DNA of 64,000 nt from contig JARUPZ010000021.1 in the NCBI GenBank assembly GCA_031213475.1, positions 8,067,420-8,131,419 of the forward strand, read 5' to 3'. Within the stretch, counting starts at the first letter, position 1. Every line of letters begins with the position of its first letter. The translations under genes were made by a program, and so were the position numbers. This DNA comes from Nereocystis luetkeana. Taxonomy: Eukaryota > Sar > Phaeophyceae > Laminariales > Laminariaceae. The notes below the pieces were generated by a model. That model saw only the letters and a list, made by a program, of their open reading frames with translations, did not search any database and was not told where the DNA came from. Below, piece after piece: positions 46,557-60,300 of the stretch.

Positions 46557-47818
46557 GACCGAGACGCCGACGGTTGTATAGGAGTAGGAGTCAACCCACG
46601 GTAGGAGTTGCACGTTATGGGCCAGAGGATTCTGACCCGTTGAGTTCCGTAGGTGAGGAACTACCGGTTAGGAAGAAAGTTTTAGTCCTATATTTGTTTC
46701 AGGACTACTAGCGCATACATGTGTCGGTCGGGTGGCCCGAACGAATTTCTGCCAAGTATTGTATCGGGTGAGATATTGAACTCCTAAAGGTAGGGGCTCC
46801 GAAATATCTCGTACACCCCTACTGTGGGATAGCTCGTAGCTATCATCGAACTACCTAGTACGGTATCAGCAGCCTAACATACACTTCGTATAGATGTTTA
46901 TTCGCACGGTCATGGGATTCAGACACCGATGCCATGAGAATAGACAGTTGACGGGGTCAAGTTGCTAGACTCAAACCTCCAATAATTTATCCACACTGAC
47001 TGCTGTAACGGCGGTTGAAGCAATGAGATCGCATGTTGCGGAAGGAGACGGTTTAATAGTTCCGCGGGAGGAGGCTGCTGGAGTGCAGGAGTTGCAAGAG
47101 CGAATCGTACAGTAACTAACTGTTGACGTAGGAGGTCGTCAATGCGAGAGCAACGTGTGAGGTTTGCACACGCCCGCGTTATTAATCATCATCCACACCA
47201 GCATCAAAGCTCCCAGAAGCTCACGTTAGCAGTGATAAACCTTCTATTGTCCACTGGGGCCACCCTTTTAACGGCAACGACCTACCACTCGTACGGTAGA
47301 GTTCGACGCTGTGCCATCGTTTGGCCGGAGCCTCAATTAACGTCGTCATCACATCGTCGTAGTCACATCGTCGTGGGGCAGAAGACCACCGACAGCTGAC
47401 AACAGTGGGCGCTGTACAGCGTTTGCTAAATCCGGGGCGAGTATCTCTCTGGTAGAGTTTGCACGTATCACGCTAGCTGATTTGTCAACGTGCGTGCCTT
47501 CCCTTGCGGTCTTCTTGTATTGTCACACGCGATAATCATCTTCTCTGCACTCCGCGAAAATCATCGACCCTCGAACAAAGAGACGAGCCTAGTTATTGAT
47601 TATCACATCGTATATTTTTTCTCGGTAACGATGTGTAGAACTGTGCCCACATTATTATACAAGAGTTCTACCAGGTAGCAAGCCCCGAGCAGAGCGTTGC
47701 ACTTGACGTGGTCTAAACACGTATACCCGTCGTTGTCGCGGTTCCTATGGCGATTCAAGTGCTGGCAGGGTGAACGTCCGGCGACTCGGGTGAACCCCCG
47801 CGTAGACCAGATATTTAC
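46557..47818. other. No recognisable gene (counterpart of 2160-3424)
   Basis: Same content as copy 1 downstream of the cysteine-module gene. It carries TACCAGGTA at 47,669-47,677. Confidence 0.5.
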
Positions 47819-48093
47819 TTTCGGTATCCGAATTACTCCAATTGCTGGGCTTTTTCGAAGACCAAGCGCACATGCCTCCGTATTTTTTGCAGATGTATCT
47901 AGCAAGTAGATGCGATTGTGTACGCCGTCCGGGTATTTCCCGTCCCATTTTTCAATTGTTCCCGTACAATTGACACGAAGTAAATTGTATTTTTCGTTGC
48001 GTGGCCTTGACCGCAAGTCTGTAGATTGTTCAAGCCTACACGGTAAACTGCGACTCGCACAGTCAGGGCTATGGCGCAAATTGCTCCAGGATC
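47819..48093 (-). CDS. Candidate exon of an unknown minus-strand gene (copy 2)
   Basis: Counterpart of 3425-3699 with the same acceptor and a GTAAATA donor. One residue differs (N to K in the SANNTEA segment). Keeping the frame and both splice sites while the neighbouring intron gained an indel is weakly in favour of a real exon. Confidence 0.33.
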
Positions 48094-48312
48094 CTACGTA
48101 GGAGGAAGATGTTTCCCTTCCATCAACCCCATCGCTTTGTGAAACGAGTGCCATGCGTATCGTTAGGGCCGGCTCCAGGCAAGGGGGAATACATCGAGAC
48201 ATGACAGTCTCGATCTCGACATTTCCATCCCAGTAACAGATCGACACCGAACTCCAAATTCCAAGTTTTCGATCTTATATTTCAACCAATATCTAGGAAT
48301 CGCGATATATTA

Positions 48313-48416
48313 CGGGGGACCATAGTTAATAGGACCAAATATATTGTGAGTAAAAATGGTTAAATGTGTAAGTTGTTTTTATGGTTACCATAAGCCCTAT
48401 TAGCTATGGTTCCCCG
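48313..48416 (+). mobile_element. MITE, CGGGGGACC family (copy 2 counterpart)
   Basis: Same insertion as 3919-4022, carried by the segmental duplication, with TA on both sides. It predates the duplication. Confidence 0.85.
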
Positions 48417-49439
48417 TAATAGTTTGATTATATCCTCCCCGCATTCATCACTTCTGTCCGAGGGGGTTAGATAGCGAAACGGGTACTAAACGAGGGGAGC
48501 GGTGTACCCAGACAACAAAAACCACGAGAGAAGCGAAACAACCCTACTGCTGTAAACAAAAAACAGAACGGAAAAGCGAACCACAAACAGGAAACGACAA
48601 TGTAGCCAGTGTGGGTTCCAAACACAGTTAGTTGCCGCGCTGTAGAAATATCGCATTGCCACATCGTCAATCAACGCCGTATTACGCTGTTGTCTTTTTA
48701 CCTTTAAGGAGATATATTGGTCGTTTCTTTTCGTGGCGTGCCCTGGGACTCCACATAACTTGATACAGGGTATGACATACCATGACGCCCGTGACAATAC
48801 AGCCGTTGTCATCATGATGCCCTGGGAGTCATTTGTTTTCGGCCCTGACTTTTAATGCTCATTCGTGGAAATCCACGAGCGCTCATGGAGCTTCACGAGC
48901 TGTCTGTCTGTCTGTCTGGCTCCAAGGAATGGTAGTATGATGGCAGCGAGAGAGGGTATTGATGGCATCGCTTCGAGGGGTTAACGGCACCGATTGGCAC
49001 GGCGCACGACCTGTACAATATGAAGAACGTGCCCCATATTAGCGTGTAATCGCTAATGCGTGATATAGGACACCTATGGGGTTGGCAGCGTATTGATTAT
49101 CAACGATATTGCAAGGCACCGGAGTTGATGTCTTCAGCGCAATGACACAACGACGACAGCTCATGAACTGGACATCCTTGCACGTGCCAATACGGTGTCA
49201 CTTGTGGCAGGTGTCACAGCAAAGGCATGGCGCTTTCATGGCGTATGCCACGGCGTGTGTTATACCATGGCCATGAGAGCGCCTTGTGGTCAATGGTACC
49301 CCCACCACAGCCCTATGGTTGGCGGTCATGTCGGGGCAATCCATGGTGGCTAGGTACGCGCTATGGCCTTGCCATGGCACTAACATGGGGCGATATGCCA
49401 ATGACGACCGTGCCATGGCATTTCCTTGAAAATGTCAAG

Positions 49440-49869
49440 GCATGTGCATCACAATACTGCCCGGAACAGCAACAGGGAAAACAAACGCTAAAACAATCAA
49501 CAACGTGAAGAACGCAAAGCGCGAGAGCCTTCAGCACGATAGAGACAAAATGTTGAAAGAGAAGCCTGCGGGAGAAAAAACAAAAAAGCAGGAGAAGAGG
49601 AAGAGAAATCGACTGCTTCATACCATGTCGATCGCGAGCGGTAACAATTGCAGCGCATGTGCATCCCAATACTGACCGGAAAAGCAACAGGGGGAAAAAA
49701 ACGCCAAAACAATCCACTATGTGAGGAACACAAAGTGCGAGAGCCTTCTGCGCGATAGAGACAAAACGTGAAAGAGAAGACTGCAGGAGAACAAAACAAA
49801 ATGCAGGAGAAGAGGAACATGAATCGCTTGCTCCATGCCACGTCGACCGCGAGCGGTAATAATCGTAGC
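49440..49869 (+). repeat. Two-unit tandem repeat of 215 bases (copy 2)
   Basis: Counterpart of 5035-5464 with the same two diverged units. The A-run in unit 1 is interrupted by a C here. Confidence 0.8.
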
Positions 49870-50524
49870 GCTGCCGTTGTCATCCCCGCAGTCAGACGAA
49901 ACACAAACTATACGCCGAACAAGAGTACATAAAAATTTACAACAAGCAACAGCTGGCTCCCCATCTACGCCCTCGAGACAAGCGAGTACCATTCAGTACC
50001 GATCCTTGTATATACTGGTGGCACGACATGGGAATTTAGGCTGGTCAGATCCTCGTACCCTCTCGTCGTACCGCAGTATTTACCGTGCTCGCGAACCCAG
50101 ATGGAGCTCCTGGAAAAGGCGGAGCTGTGGCCACATCACCTCCGGCGGCAACAACAGACGCAAGGCTGCGTCCTCAGATCGCACACCCCAACGATCATGG
50201 GACGCCTTCTTAAATACGTTTACTGCAGCCATCACGGCCGACGGGCGGAAGGTTTCAAACAAAGCCGGTGGTATCGAGATGGAGATTTATACTCGCAGGC
50301 AGGCCGACATCGTCGCAGATGAGCTCGTCTCGGAGAAACCCCAAACCACTAGCTCGGCCTCGGAGACTAGCAAGCATACCCTTCTCGGTGGCTCGTCTGA
50401 GCGTCACGGATGCAGACTTGTGGGCCACCCCATACTTCTTTGGGTCTGCGTCCGAACGCGGAAAAAAGTGTCAGCTTTGATGAAAATGCCCATCCCCCCG
50501 AATCAGGGACGTCCGTGCACTGAC

Positions 50525-53215
50525 GAGCGTTGTAAAGTACAATTGCAAAATTCCTGCGCGCCTTTTTCACGCTGGTCCGTCTTTTCACCTATAGTTTTCG
50601 GAAGGGAATCAAGTCCGAATTTGTACCGGCCATGGAGGCCATGGCACGTGAGATTCTCGCCGAACTCGCCACTTCACCCATCGTGTTTGTTCCTGATTTG
50701 GATGATGTAGCGGACGACTGCCGCGCCTTCCACGGGTACTGCGACGCCTCCATCGACGAAATGAGTGGTACGATTGACCTGCAGCAGCCGGACGTCTCCG
50801 CAGGGGTTATAACTTACATGAGTTGGGTTATCCTCGTTTCCGATAGGACCTGCACCAAGCTCGACTTGGAGGCTGGCAGCATTAACTTGCCCCCCAAACG
50901 ATGCCAAATGTATATTTGGGGCGCGAAATTTCGCATATTATTTGGTCACAAGGCGTCCGACACCATCAGTGAAGCGGTCGATCACACCGCGCGTGTCCAG
51001 AGGCGGCTCGAGGGTTTCGTCGCGTTCGACTACACACTCAAGTACCGAAAGGGCTATGCCCAATACCAGCTGGTTTTCCGTCCCGTTTGCTATTTGTTTA
51101 CAGAGCCCGCCATGGACCACGACCGTTGTGGGTGTACTCACGTCGATGATGGTCGTACCGTACCCTTCCGAGCCTTGGAGCTTCGCACTCGTTCCTGACC
51201 GACACTCGGTGTTGGCTTGGGTGGGCTGCTGCCCCGTCTCAAAGGTGCCGTGTTTGGGTGAGATACCCATCGTCTCTCCGGAGCTTCGCAATTGTTCGCG
51301 CACACGCACACGGACCATGGAATAGGGGTGACGGCAATTTTACTCCGTCCGGGTCTTTCGTCACTTACTTGTGTAGGGGCTTCCGTCACCACCGTCGATC
51401 GCCGTCCAGGCCGTTGGGGAATTTCCCTTACCGTCAAGACCGCTTTGACTTCGGGTTTTGCTGCACCCTCCGAGGATGGCCCAGGTTCGGCAGAAGTCCG
51501 CAATGCCGCCACAGCAGCCGCACCACATTGCTCTCTTCACGACGAGCGCTTCACAGGGAGAAGATCTCACCCCAATTAATTACTGATCCAGGCACGTCCG
51601 CCTATTCGTCGCTTGGAAAACCGGTTCGCCTGACTCTTTCTCGGCTTCGAACCGGACCTACACCCGGCCGAGCCAACGCATAGCCGCCATCACTCACACC
51701 ATACCGCGTGATGTTGGTTAACACTGCGGGCCCGGCGAGGCCTCTTGACCACCACACCCGCTGTGTGATCATCCCGCCGCGAGTCCCAAACCCACGGATG
51801 TCTTCTACCGTCGTTATAAACCCTGACCCCTGATCGTGCCGCCGCACTGGTCCGGACGGAGCCCGTCCCGTCTGACCACGGCCGTACCGAGTCGGTGGCC
51901 CTCCTCTTCTACGGCGTTCGCTCTCAACGGGCGTATCGCCCGTCGCAATAATGGACTTGGATGTCCTTGGCGTGGCCGCCGACTGCAGTTGGATGATTCT
52001 GCAGAGGTGATATTCTCTCACCTACCGGGCGTGGAAACAACGCCCCAGGCTCGTGTGCTACGTAGCCACGCACACGATAGTTTTTGGTCGGCCGAAGGCA
52101 TTGCTGACAGATATTTAGACGTGGTTTCCTTAGCGCCAGCGCCCTTTCCTTTTGCGAGTTCAGGAACTTGTTGATGAAGAGCAGCACACCACCGACGATC
52201 TCATCGTCTGGTTCGTCCAAAGCCGACATTTCTTGCACCCGGCACTCGCGCGTCTTATTGTTCAAAAGACGACCCCCTTCGCATAGACATGCCGCTGTAC
52301 AAGCGCCTGTGAGTCATGCAGGGTTGCCATTCCAGGGCTTCCTGGCCCCTAGGCACCCCGCGCACCCTGGGCATGCTCAACAGTCTCCAGTGGCGGGTTA
52401 GTGTGCGTTTCTGCGCCGGGTGGTAGCCATACTTTTGTTCGAAGTGCCGAGCACGGAAAACCTCGCGACTGAACGTCCGATGGCCCATCATCTCGATGCA
52501 CGTAGATGACATCAGGCCTCGTCCAATAACACCTCGACGTGACACCCACCCATTGTATGCTCAAACACTTCTGCAAGAAGTTCCCCGTCGTGCTACGCCA
52601 CCCAAGACGATGTTTCTACTCTTTTTCGACGACTCAAATATGACAGGATCACCGGACACCAGTCGGGTGGTAGTCGCGGTGGGGACATCGTCGGAGTATA
52701 CAAGAAGCGCTAGAAGGAACTCTCTCGGTCATCCTGGGAACGAAAATGAAGCTTCACCTTCCCTGCCACATACGCTTGCGCTACTCGGCTCGCACCCCGA
52801 ACCAATACCACCAAATCAACCGCCTGTACCTCCGGATGCGAAATGGTGTATCACAACGTAAGCTCTCTCGGGGTGTCGACGAGTGTTTCAAGCGACCAGG
52901 GAATCGCTTCGTACGACGCTCCGATTGGTTTTGACGAGACAGCACTACCGTGCCGCTCAACGAGGCTCGGGTTTGGTCCAAAGACGACGACGGTCTGTGG
53001 TGGTTTGGCAATATTAACACGAGTACAACGACGGATGGGTGTGGTTGATTCGGTTTCTGCATGACCCGGGACCGACAACGCTAAGTATTTCTCCGGTGCG
53101 CTACACCATTTCATTCCAACCGGAGATTGGCGGGGGTCTAGGTGTCTACGAGCACACTTACCTAGCGCGTTTGCACGAGTGATCCAGCGTAACGTTGATG
53201 AACCTCCCGGCGCAG
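50525..53215 (+). mobile_element. Decayed Ty3/gypsy-like remnant (copy 2)
   Basis: Same fossil as 6120-8810, carried by the duplication and broken in the same way. The RNase H-like part is at about 50,595-51,085 and the tail motifs at about 52,965-53,215. Confidence 0.6.
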
Positions 53216-55035
53216 CCATGGGCAGCGGATTTCCTATCGCCGATGCACTCGACTTGTGCTTCGGTTTTCTTGCTTCTGGGGCTGTTTTTCACTGTTTATC
53301 TTTGACGTTTAACGAGGTTTCGGGTTGGCATTTATCTTGCCGGTATTTCCTTGACGCTTTCTAAATTTGGCAATGGTCGAGTTTGAGGTGTTTCTTGCGT
53401 ATTTCGTCCTGGCTCTCTCCCTCGATCAATGGCGGGGATGGTCAAGGTAGTCGGGTGACTTTAAGGTGGCTAAACACAAGACATATATATTCCGACTACC
53501 AGTAGATTGCATAAGGCTTGATAAAGGACCTTTATTCTTCACGCAGAACATCTCCCAAGCCTCTCCGCGGTCACATCGAGGACATGAGTTCATTCCTTCA
53601 TTCCTTAGCTGGGCTGGAAGGCATGCGAACTTTCTACTTTCGAGATCTAAATCCGTCCATTGTAATGTACCATGGTAAAGAATATGCCCCCGATCAGGAT
53701 AGAACGATCGATCTGCTCGAATTTCGAACGACGAGTTTTTTGGGTTGCCTGCATAATGTGGCATATGCTACGTACGAGCTAGATGATAATCCGGTTGAAG
53801 ATACGCTTTGTTTAATGTCACGATCGGGTGCTCCTTTGAGTGGTGCTGGTGATATGGCACGGTTTCGAGGGGGGGGGGGGGGGGGTCTTAGTGCGATCTT
53901 GTTGCTGAGCGGCAAAGTTGTCCATGGTCGGGGGTGATGTTATTGGATCGTGGAAGCCTGCTCAGGCTCGACTGTTTACTTGTATCGTTTTGGGTGCGAT
54001 ATCACCCGACCCGTTCCGACATGCATGTGTTACTCGGTTCGTAGTAAACGATGAGCTGTATATTCGACACATTACGATGGTCCTCAAAGGATTTTAGCAG
54101 TCCTGTGTGTTTCTTGTTGGGTTGGTCAATGAGAGGGAGCGCGACAGCGGCAGTACGGACGCTTGACGCCGCTTTTGACGAGAGTAAGAACAAGATGGCA
54201 GAGAGTGTGTCTAGGTTCCCGAATCGGTTTCTAGCAGAAATGGGTACCCATGTTACCATCCCCGCCTGGAGCACGAATTTCTTCTCTTCTCGTTTCCCTT
54301 CCAGCTTCCTTCTTGCTCTTTTGACCTGCCTCTGACACTGTTTCCATGTCAATATCCCCTCCCCGCAGTCCTTGTGCCGGTATCTTCCTCTCCTTTGTGT
54401 TGCTCCGTCCGTGCAACTCTGTCCTTCTTGGGTACGTATGCTTTCCTTGAGGCAGCCTTTCGTAATTATTTGCGTTATGTATACTCGGCTTCATTTTTTG
54501 TATTGCATTGTGTTTTTTGTTGCTGCTGGGGTTTCATGATCTTGCTTGTGCTGTTGACATCAGTGTTCTCGTACCCGGTACGCTGGCCTTTAACTTACTT
54601 TATCCTCCCTGAGTTGGTTGTAATTTATTTTGCTTTTGGGCTTTCTCTTTCTCACAGGTTGTGACCACACAATGTGTATCTCTCTATGATAAGGAATCAG
54701 GACGGGCACTGGGTGTACCAGGTACTAATGAAGCTGGGTACACACGACGATTGTGTGTGAAGACAACACACACTGGAATCAAAACAATTCTGATCCCTTG
54801 ATTGAAATCAAGTTCATTTTGAGCTACCGGCACAAAAACCAAGTCAAGGTTGGTCCACGCACTAAAAGCGAGTTACTCTCGACCCCCCGTCGCAAAATCC
54901 AAATGCCTTTCGGTAAGTACACTTTACCCCAAGTCAATTTGATCGCCCAAATATCAGTGAGTCAATATCGAGGACCCACCCAAGGCCAAAGCCAATTTCG
55001 ATGCTCACTTGTGTTTTTTGAATCATCATTTTAAC

Positions 55036-55340
55036 TTTCCAGTCTAACTTGTAGGAGGTTTTACCCTGGACGAGGTGGACAAGCCGTGGTCACAGGTGTC
55101 CACCCTTCTCCCTCCCGGTACGTGCATTTATTTCTTGTCGCGCATAGGGTTCAGCATTCCCACTGCTCGTCGGTTTTCATCGAATGTTGCTAATTCACGC
55201 TCTCGCGCTTTCCGCTAATAATCATTGTTTTATGCCAGAAAAAGCCCCTACAAGGTACGAGGATGCACTCGGTGAGACGTGAACCCACGAAATTGGTCTT
55301 GATAGGCACGCGGACCACCTACCAAGCCACCGGGGACGCC
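55036..55340 (-). mobile_element. tRNA-headed SINE, family 1 (copy 2 counterpart)
   Basis: Same insertion as 11,026-11,330, inherited with the segmental duplication and differing at a few bases. Confidence 0.75.
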
Positions 55341-55961
55341 CGCACTCTACACTCCAAATATCCTTCGAACGTACCTCATACGTTTGCCTCCTAGTTCGTT
55401 TGGGCGTACTGCTCAATCCAAACTATGGCGGATCCACCATATATATATATGGGCGGAGAGGCTTATCCTCACGTGGATGTTATTGTTGTTGTCGTTGTTT
55501 TGTGTAAAATTTGCTGTTTTGTTGTTGTACTTCATCTTCTTGTGTTCTTCTGTTTTGTGGTTGTTGTTTTCACGTTACGTCATCGCAACGATGTAATCTG
55601 CTGTTACAGAACAGGCTCCAACATCTACCGGTAAGGAGTGGAGTATGGCCTTCGAGGAAGGAGACGTGAAACGGAAACGAAGTCACGTACACACTACTAT
55701 GCGGTAACGCTTCAACGCACAGTTACCAGACATAGTTGTTGTGCTAAGGTTCATTATTATCGGAGACCGTGTTTTCCATATTTACTACCTGGTACCTAAT
55801 TATAATACTGACATATAATTTGTGGTGACTCAAACTAATCGTATACACCTCAGAAAAATAAAAACGAGTGAGATGAGAGACTAGCACACTGACACAGACG
55901 TTGTGGTAACTGAAACAAATCGTATACAACCTCGTGCCTGTCGTATCTAGTATGATGACAT

Positions 55962-56318
55962 TTTTTATTTATATATATATATATATTATTTTATTGTTTT
56001 CCATCCCATTCATTATCTTCGCATATCTTCTTCTCTCTCTCCTTCCAACTCGTAACTCAGATCCGGGGTCACATAGCAGGCTCTTCTCCCCCCTTCCCGC
56101 TACGGTACGTGCCTTCATTTTTATCGCGAGAAGATTTCAGCCTTTTCTTCCCTCGTCGACTCGCATCGAATTGTGCCTACCCACGCTGCAAGGCGCTCTC
56201 AACAATTGAATCCCTTTTTTTATTTTTGCAAATAAAGTCAAAGTCCGACCCTCCTAGGGCTCGAACCCAGGACTCAAACAAGTAGAATTCGAGGTTAACC
56301 ACTTGAACCACCGGGGCG
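55962..56318 (-). mobile_element. tRNA-headed SINE, family 2, present only in copy 2
   Basis: On the minus strand it begins CGCCCCGGTGGTTCAAGTGG, with B-box GGGTTCGAGCCC, and ends in a (TA)n/A-rich tail. Copy 1 has the empty site near 11,951-11,960. The head differs from family 1, but the middle of the body lines up with it (CGAT/CGAG, TTCGATG, GCGYGACA, GTGACC-type blocks). A target duplication is short and ambiguous. The insertion postdates the segmental duplication, or else separates two haplotypes. Confidence 0.85.
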
Positions 56319-56870
56319 ATGGCATTACATTGCCCACTGCTGTGTTTACTGTTTACGTGGCAACGTAGTATCTCTGTGGCGTAGCTTTGTGACCACAGAA
56401 CTTGCACTTCGAAGTATTTCTTCTAGGAATGAAGAATCGGCACGGACTGGTTGCGATGGATGTCGACGGGTAGAAATAACCGCTTAATGTGAAGTACACA
56501 CACAAGACTAACTAGTGAGATAAGCACGCGTGCGTTGTGCGTATGATACGCTTGAAAAAGAGTCGCAACCGAAACCGAGGAGACATCATGTAAAAGTATT
56601 ACAATATTACCCACCGGGAAAAAGGAAAAACGCAGAATGAAACAGCTCAAAGTCGAATTCGAAGTCGAGCTCGAGAGGGGAAGAAATGAGAAAACAGAGA
56701 CACTGGCACAACAAGACCAGAAGAACGGAAAACAACCAGAGAATGCCCGGACGTGCAGGATCGCAAGCCAGGGAGGAGGGTCCAGCAAACATAAAAAAAT
56801 CAATCCGCCACCAGCAGTCGTCTTCATGGCACATTACTAGTCGGTAGCAATTCCGTTGCTTATTAACCTA

Positions 56871-56879
56871 TACCAGGTA
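56871..56879. repeat. TACCAGGTA footprint, absent in copy 1
   Basis: Copy 2 reads CCTATACCAGGTATCAG and copy 1 reads CCTGTATCAG (near 12,504), a 7-base gain at a TA. It lies upstream of the TATA box. Confidence 0.9.
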
Positions 56880-56916
56880 TCAGTTTGTAGACAACTCCGA
56901 AAACCTACACACACCC

Positions 56917-56923
56917 TATAAAA
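56917..56923 (+). promoter_or_regulatory. TATA box (copy 2)
   Basis: TATAAAACGCGCG, 52 bases before the ATG at 56,969. A TACCAGGTA motif absent from copy 1 sits 37 bases upstream of it. Confidence 0.45.
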
Positions 56924-56968
56924 CGCGCGATCGCATTTTCAAATCAATTCGACAAGCTCGCAGAGACG

Positions 56969-57214
56969 ATGTTTCGGTCGTTCGCGATCTGCCAGCTTCT
57001 GTTGTTGTTTCTTCTTCATATAGAAAAAACAAGCGAACAAAACAAGGATAAAAAAAAAGCTATACGGGGGGGGGAGCGAAAACCAAAGGCAGAAAAAAAT
57101 GTATTTACATCTAAAGTCGTCAATTATTGTCGAATTTTGTGCACATTTTTCCCCCACTCTTTCCCAAGTAGTCTGGATGTTGACATATTTCCAACAACCA
57201 ATATCCCGGGATGA
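56969..57214 (+). CDS. Short signal-peptide ORF (copy 2)
   Basis: Counterpart of 12,597-12,842, also 81 codons and open throughout, starting MFRSFAICQLLLLFLLH. The DIRS terminal repeat begins 86 bases after its stop. Confidence 0.3.
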   Translation: MFRSFAICQLLLLFLLHIEKTSEQNKDKKKAIRGGERKPKAEKNVFTSKVVNYCRILCTFFPHSFPSSLDVDIFPTTNIPG

Positions 57215-57300
57215 ATCTCGGGATAATGCCGCAAACCAAAGACGGACGAACCTCAACATCTTGATTCATCGCACAATACCTACAGGCAGCCGGGTCCGTC

Positions 57301-60300
57301 TCTGGTGGCTGAGCATTTTCGACTGACGTCTGATCTCGTTTCATCTCGCGATTCTGCCCAACTTCTTCGAATTCCCAAACGCTTCCGCAAACCTGCACCG
57401 CCCTCCAGGAAATTACATCTCTTTACAGCTCAAGAATTCTGGAAACATTAACATGTAGACCTATACTCGTATTGTGCACAATTCAGTAAAATGCCAAGTA
57501 TGATACGAGTGACCACTGACTCAGTCCGTCAGAAGCCCCGTTCTTATCCCCCCTTCTACCTCTTATGGAAACCCTCATACATTTATTTCATGAATCAGGC
57601 TAACCCGAACTCTGCTGGTCCCCACTCCAATATATGCGAGGCTATCTATCATTCACCCCATATAGCCAGCCTGATCACTCAAATCGTCGTTTCCATGCTA
57701 TTACCGATATTCTACGTGTTTTCGAGTGCAACTGAAACGGAGTTTGCCCCTTCCCCTGCCTCCCTCACGTGCGTCATAAACGCCTGAGACGCCCACCTTC
57801 CTGCGCACTGAATCAGCAACTCCGAGATTCCTTGAGACGCAAGCTGGGTGGCCCGCCCGATTATCCCTGGGTGCAGCGTGAACTGCATGGCGTCTCTACG
57901 CTTGCTGCCTACCATGAATCTCAGCGCCTCGAATGCTTCCGTTCGATATGTTTTCCACTTGACTGGGGGGCTCCTAGCGGTCAACGGTGCTTCCGCTGGT
58001 AGCAGGTGCTATACGTCAGGCACTTCGAGCAGAGGTTCGAACGCACCCATCGACGACCCCCCCCGACTCCTTCCCCTTTTGGAGACGCGTTCGCGTGATG
58101 GTGCACCCTGTAATTTGATTATCACACTTCGACGCCAAAACGTTACGTGCGCTGCTGTGGCGATCGCTCGGTCCTTAAACGCCACCCCTACATTCCCGCG
58201 TCAGAAAAAAATCTAGATGAACCTGCCCGCTTTCGCACGCCCACACCTATGACGCTCAGCACAAGAGATAACACGACACGGCGAGTCCTAACTACATCTG
58301 CTATGCTCACAACTGTCTGTCGCCCTTCCACTAACATTTCCCACGTCAAGGGAAATCTAATGTGGTTGTTATTGCGAGACGTACCGAGCGCCCTGTCTAA
58401 CCCCTTCTCCCTACGACTATCAGGCAATGCGACGAAGGTAGCTCCCAGCCTGCGAACATCTTGTGGAAAACGTTGATGGCCGCCAAGTATCCTCTGGCGG
58501 TCGATTGCTGGTTGTAATGCGCGAAACAGCGTGGCGTCATGAATTCGGGCAGTTCAGTCAGCGCGGCATTGGGATCGTCAATAGTATCCACGGCGGTTTA
58601 CCCTGCGGTTTCTACATTTCACCCGGGTGTTCCTCTTCGCTAAGTAGTCTACTGAGTACTCTTCGAGACTGGACCAAGCGCTAGCGTTTCGACCAACCTC
58701 TTCACCTCTTGCTTCTTTCCTCCGTAGTTGTACCCTGTTCCTGTGAGGCGGGTGAGCGTACGGTATGCATACGATGAGTTGAGCGAGACACGCATCACAT
58801 GAAGAGCGCGAGTCCACCGAGTTCTTCGGTATAGTTCATCATGAGATTCCACAGATTGTCGTCGTGTTTGGTAGACATGTTGTTTGTCTGGAGCACAGCA
58901 TCGAACATCCCCGAACCCCGCTGACCAATGGGTTGTTCGTACCACTCACTGGAGGGGGTGAGCTTCCTGACCTCGTCTGCCACTATAAGTCTTGGCCACC
59001 GTGAAATTCAATCCGCCAAAGCATTCTCCACGCCTGGAATATGTTTTGCGGTTTTGTTCCATCCTCCCACGAGTTCAAGGCGCCGCAGCATTCTCATGAG
59101 TAAGCACGCCCTTTTTGTCTAGCGCCCCACCGCTTCGGCAGACCCACGACACGGCATCCATGTTGTCTTCTCGCACCAAGATCGGGTCCCCTGCCGCGTC
59201 CGTCCGTTCTCCTACCATTTTGAGCATGACGCACGCGGTCATAACCATTCCCAGTAACTCTAACAGGTTGATTGTGATGGTACAGGTGTCATGAAGATCG
59301 GCTTTCCTTTGAAGTTCTCCGGCCAATTCTATCGGGGTGTCGTATCTCCAAAGAACCTTCCTTTTTACGCAGAAGCTCCCACTGCCACGAAACACGCGTC
59401 AGACAGACAGTGCCTTTGCTCGGGTCGCTAAGCGCCTCTCCTTGAAGCTCGATATTTATTGGCCACTTCCACAGCAAGAGGTTAACGTGAAACTCTCTGC
59501 CAAGAGCTACCATGCTGTTTTGAGTTTTATAGCGCTTGCGTCGTGTAGGCCGGTCAGTCGAAACAACCTCCATACGAAATATCTGCCCGCTCGCACTAAG
59601 TACGCGAGGTTTCACAACTTCCTGGCCATACTGAGAACGTCCCTCGCGGTCGCTCGCCTTCTGCTCTAGGGTCAACGATCAAGCAGCAGCCGTTTTATAG
59701 CGTCGGCCTTTTCGTGCGGCGACGAGACGCTCATTGTGTGCTAGTTGATGGTGAACCCTAACGCGTCAATCGTGGAGTCCCGGTATGTATTCTTCTTTTG
59801 CACTAAAATGGGGGTTACTTCCCCCCCCCCCCCCCCGGTCCAACCAGGCGCACGTGATTCGAAGCGAGAGAAGCTGACGCGATCAGGGCGGTCTTGTCGT
59901 CTACTGAATGTTAAGCACTGAATGAGAGATAGGCGTCTACATACACGGTTGGGGAGAATGGGTCCGAGATATTTCCCCCGCTGTGCGATCCGAGTTCGGC
60001 GTCTGGAGTCATCGGCGTGGGTGTACCTTCGTCCCATCGACCTCCCACCTAGCGTGTGTCATCATGTGTTTTCGTTTTTCACGTAACTGGCTCGACTTCA
60101 GGGTGGTGTTGCAGTGCGCGTGTTCGGCCGCGGCCGATATGACACCCCAGAAACCCGGCGATCCTGACCATCCGAACGCTAAAAACGAACATTAACCACG
60201 ACCAGATCCCCTACTACTGTGCAGCAAAAATCGCGACCTTGGTCCGGGTCTGCCCGCACGTTCCTGAAAGCGTCCGATACGTCGGCCTTGCTCATCAGCA

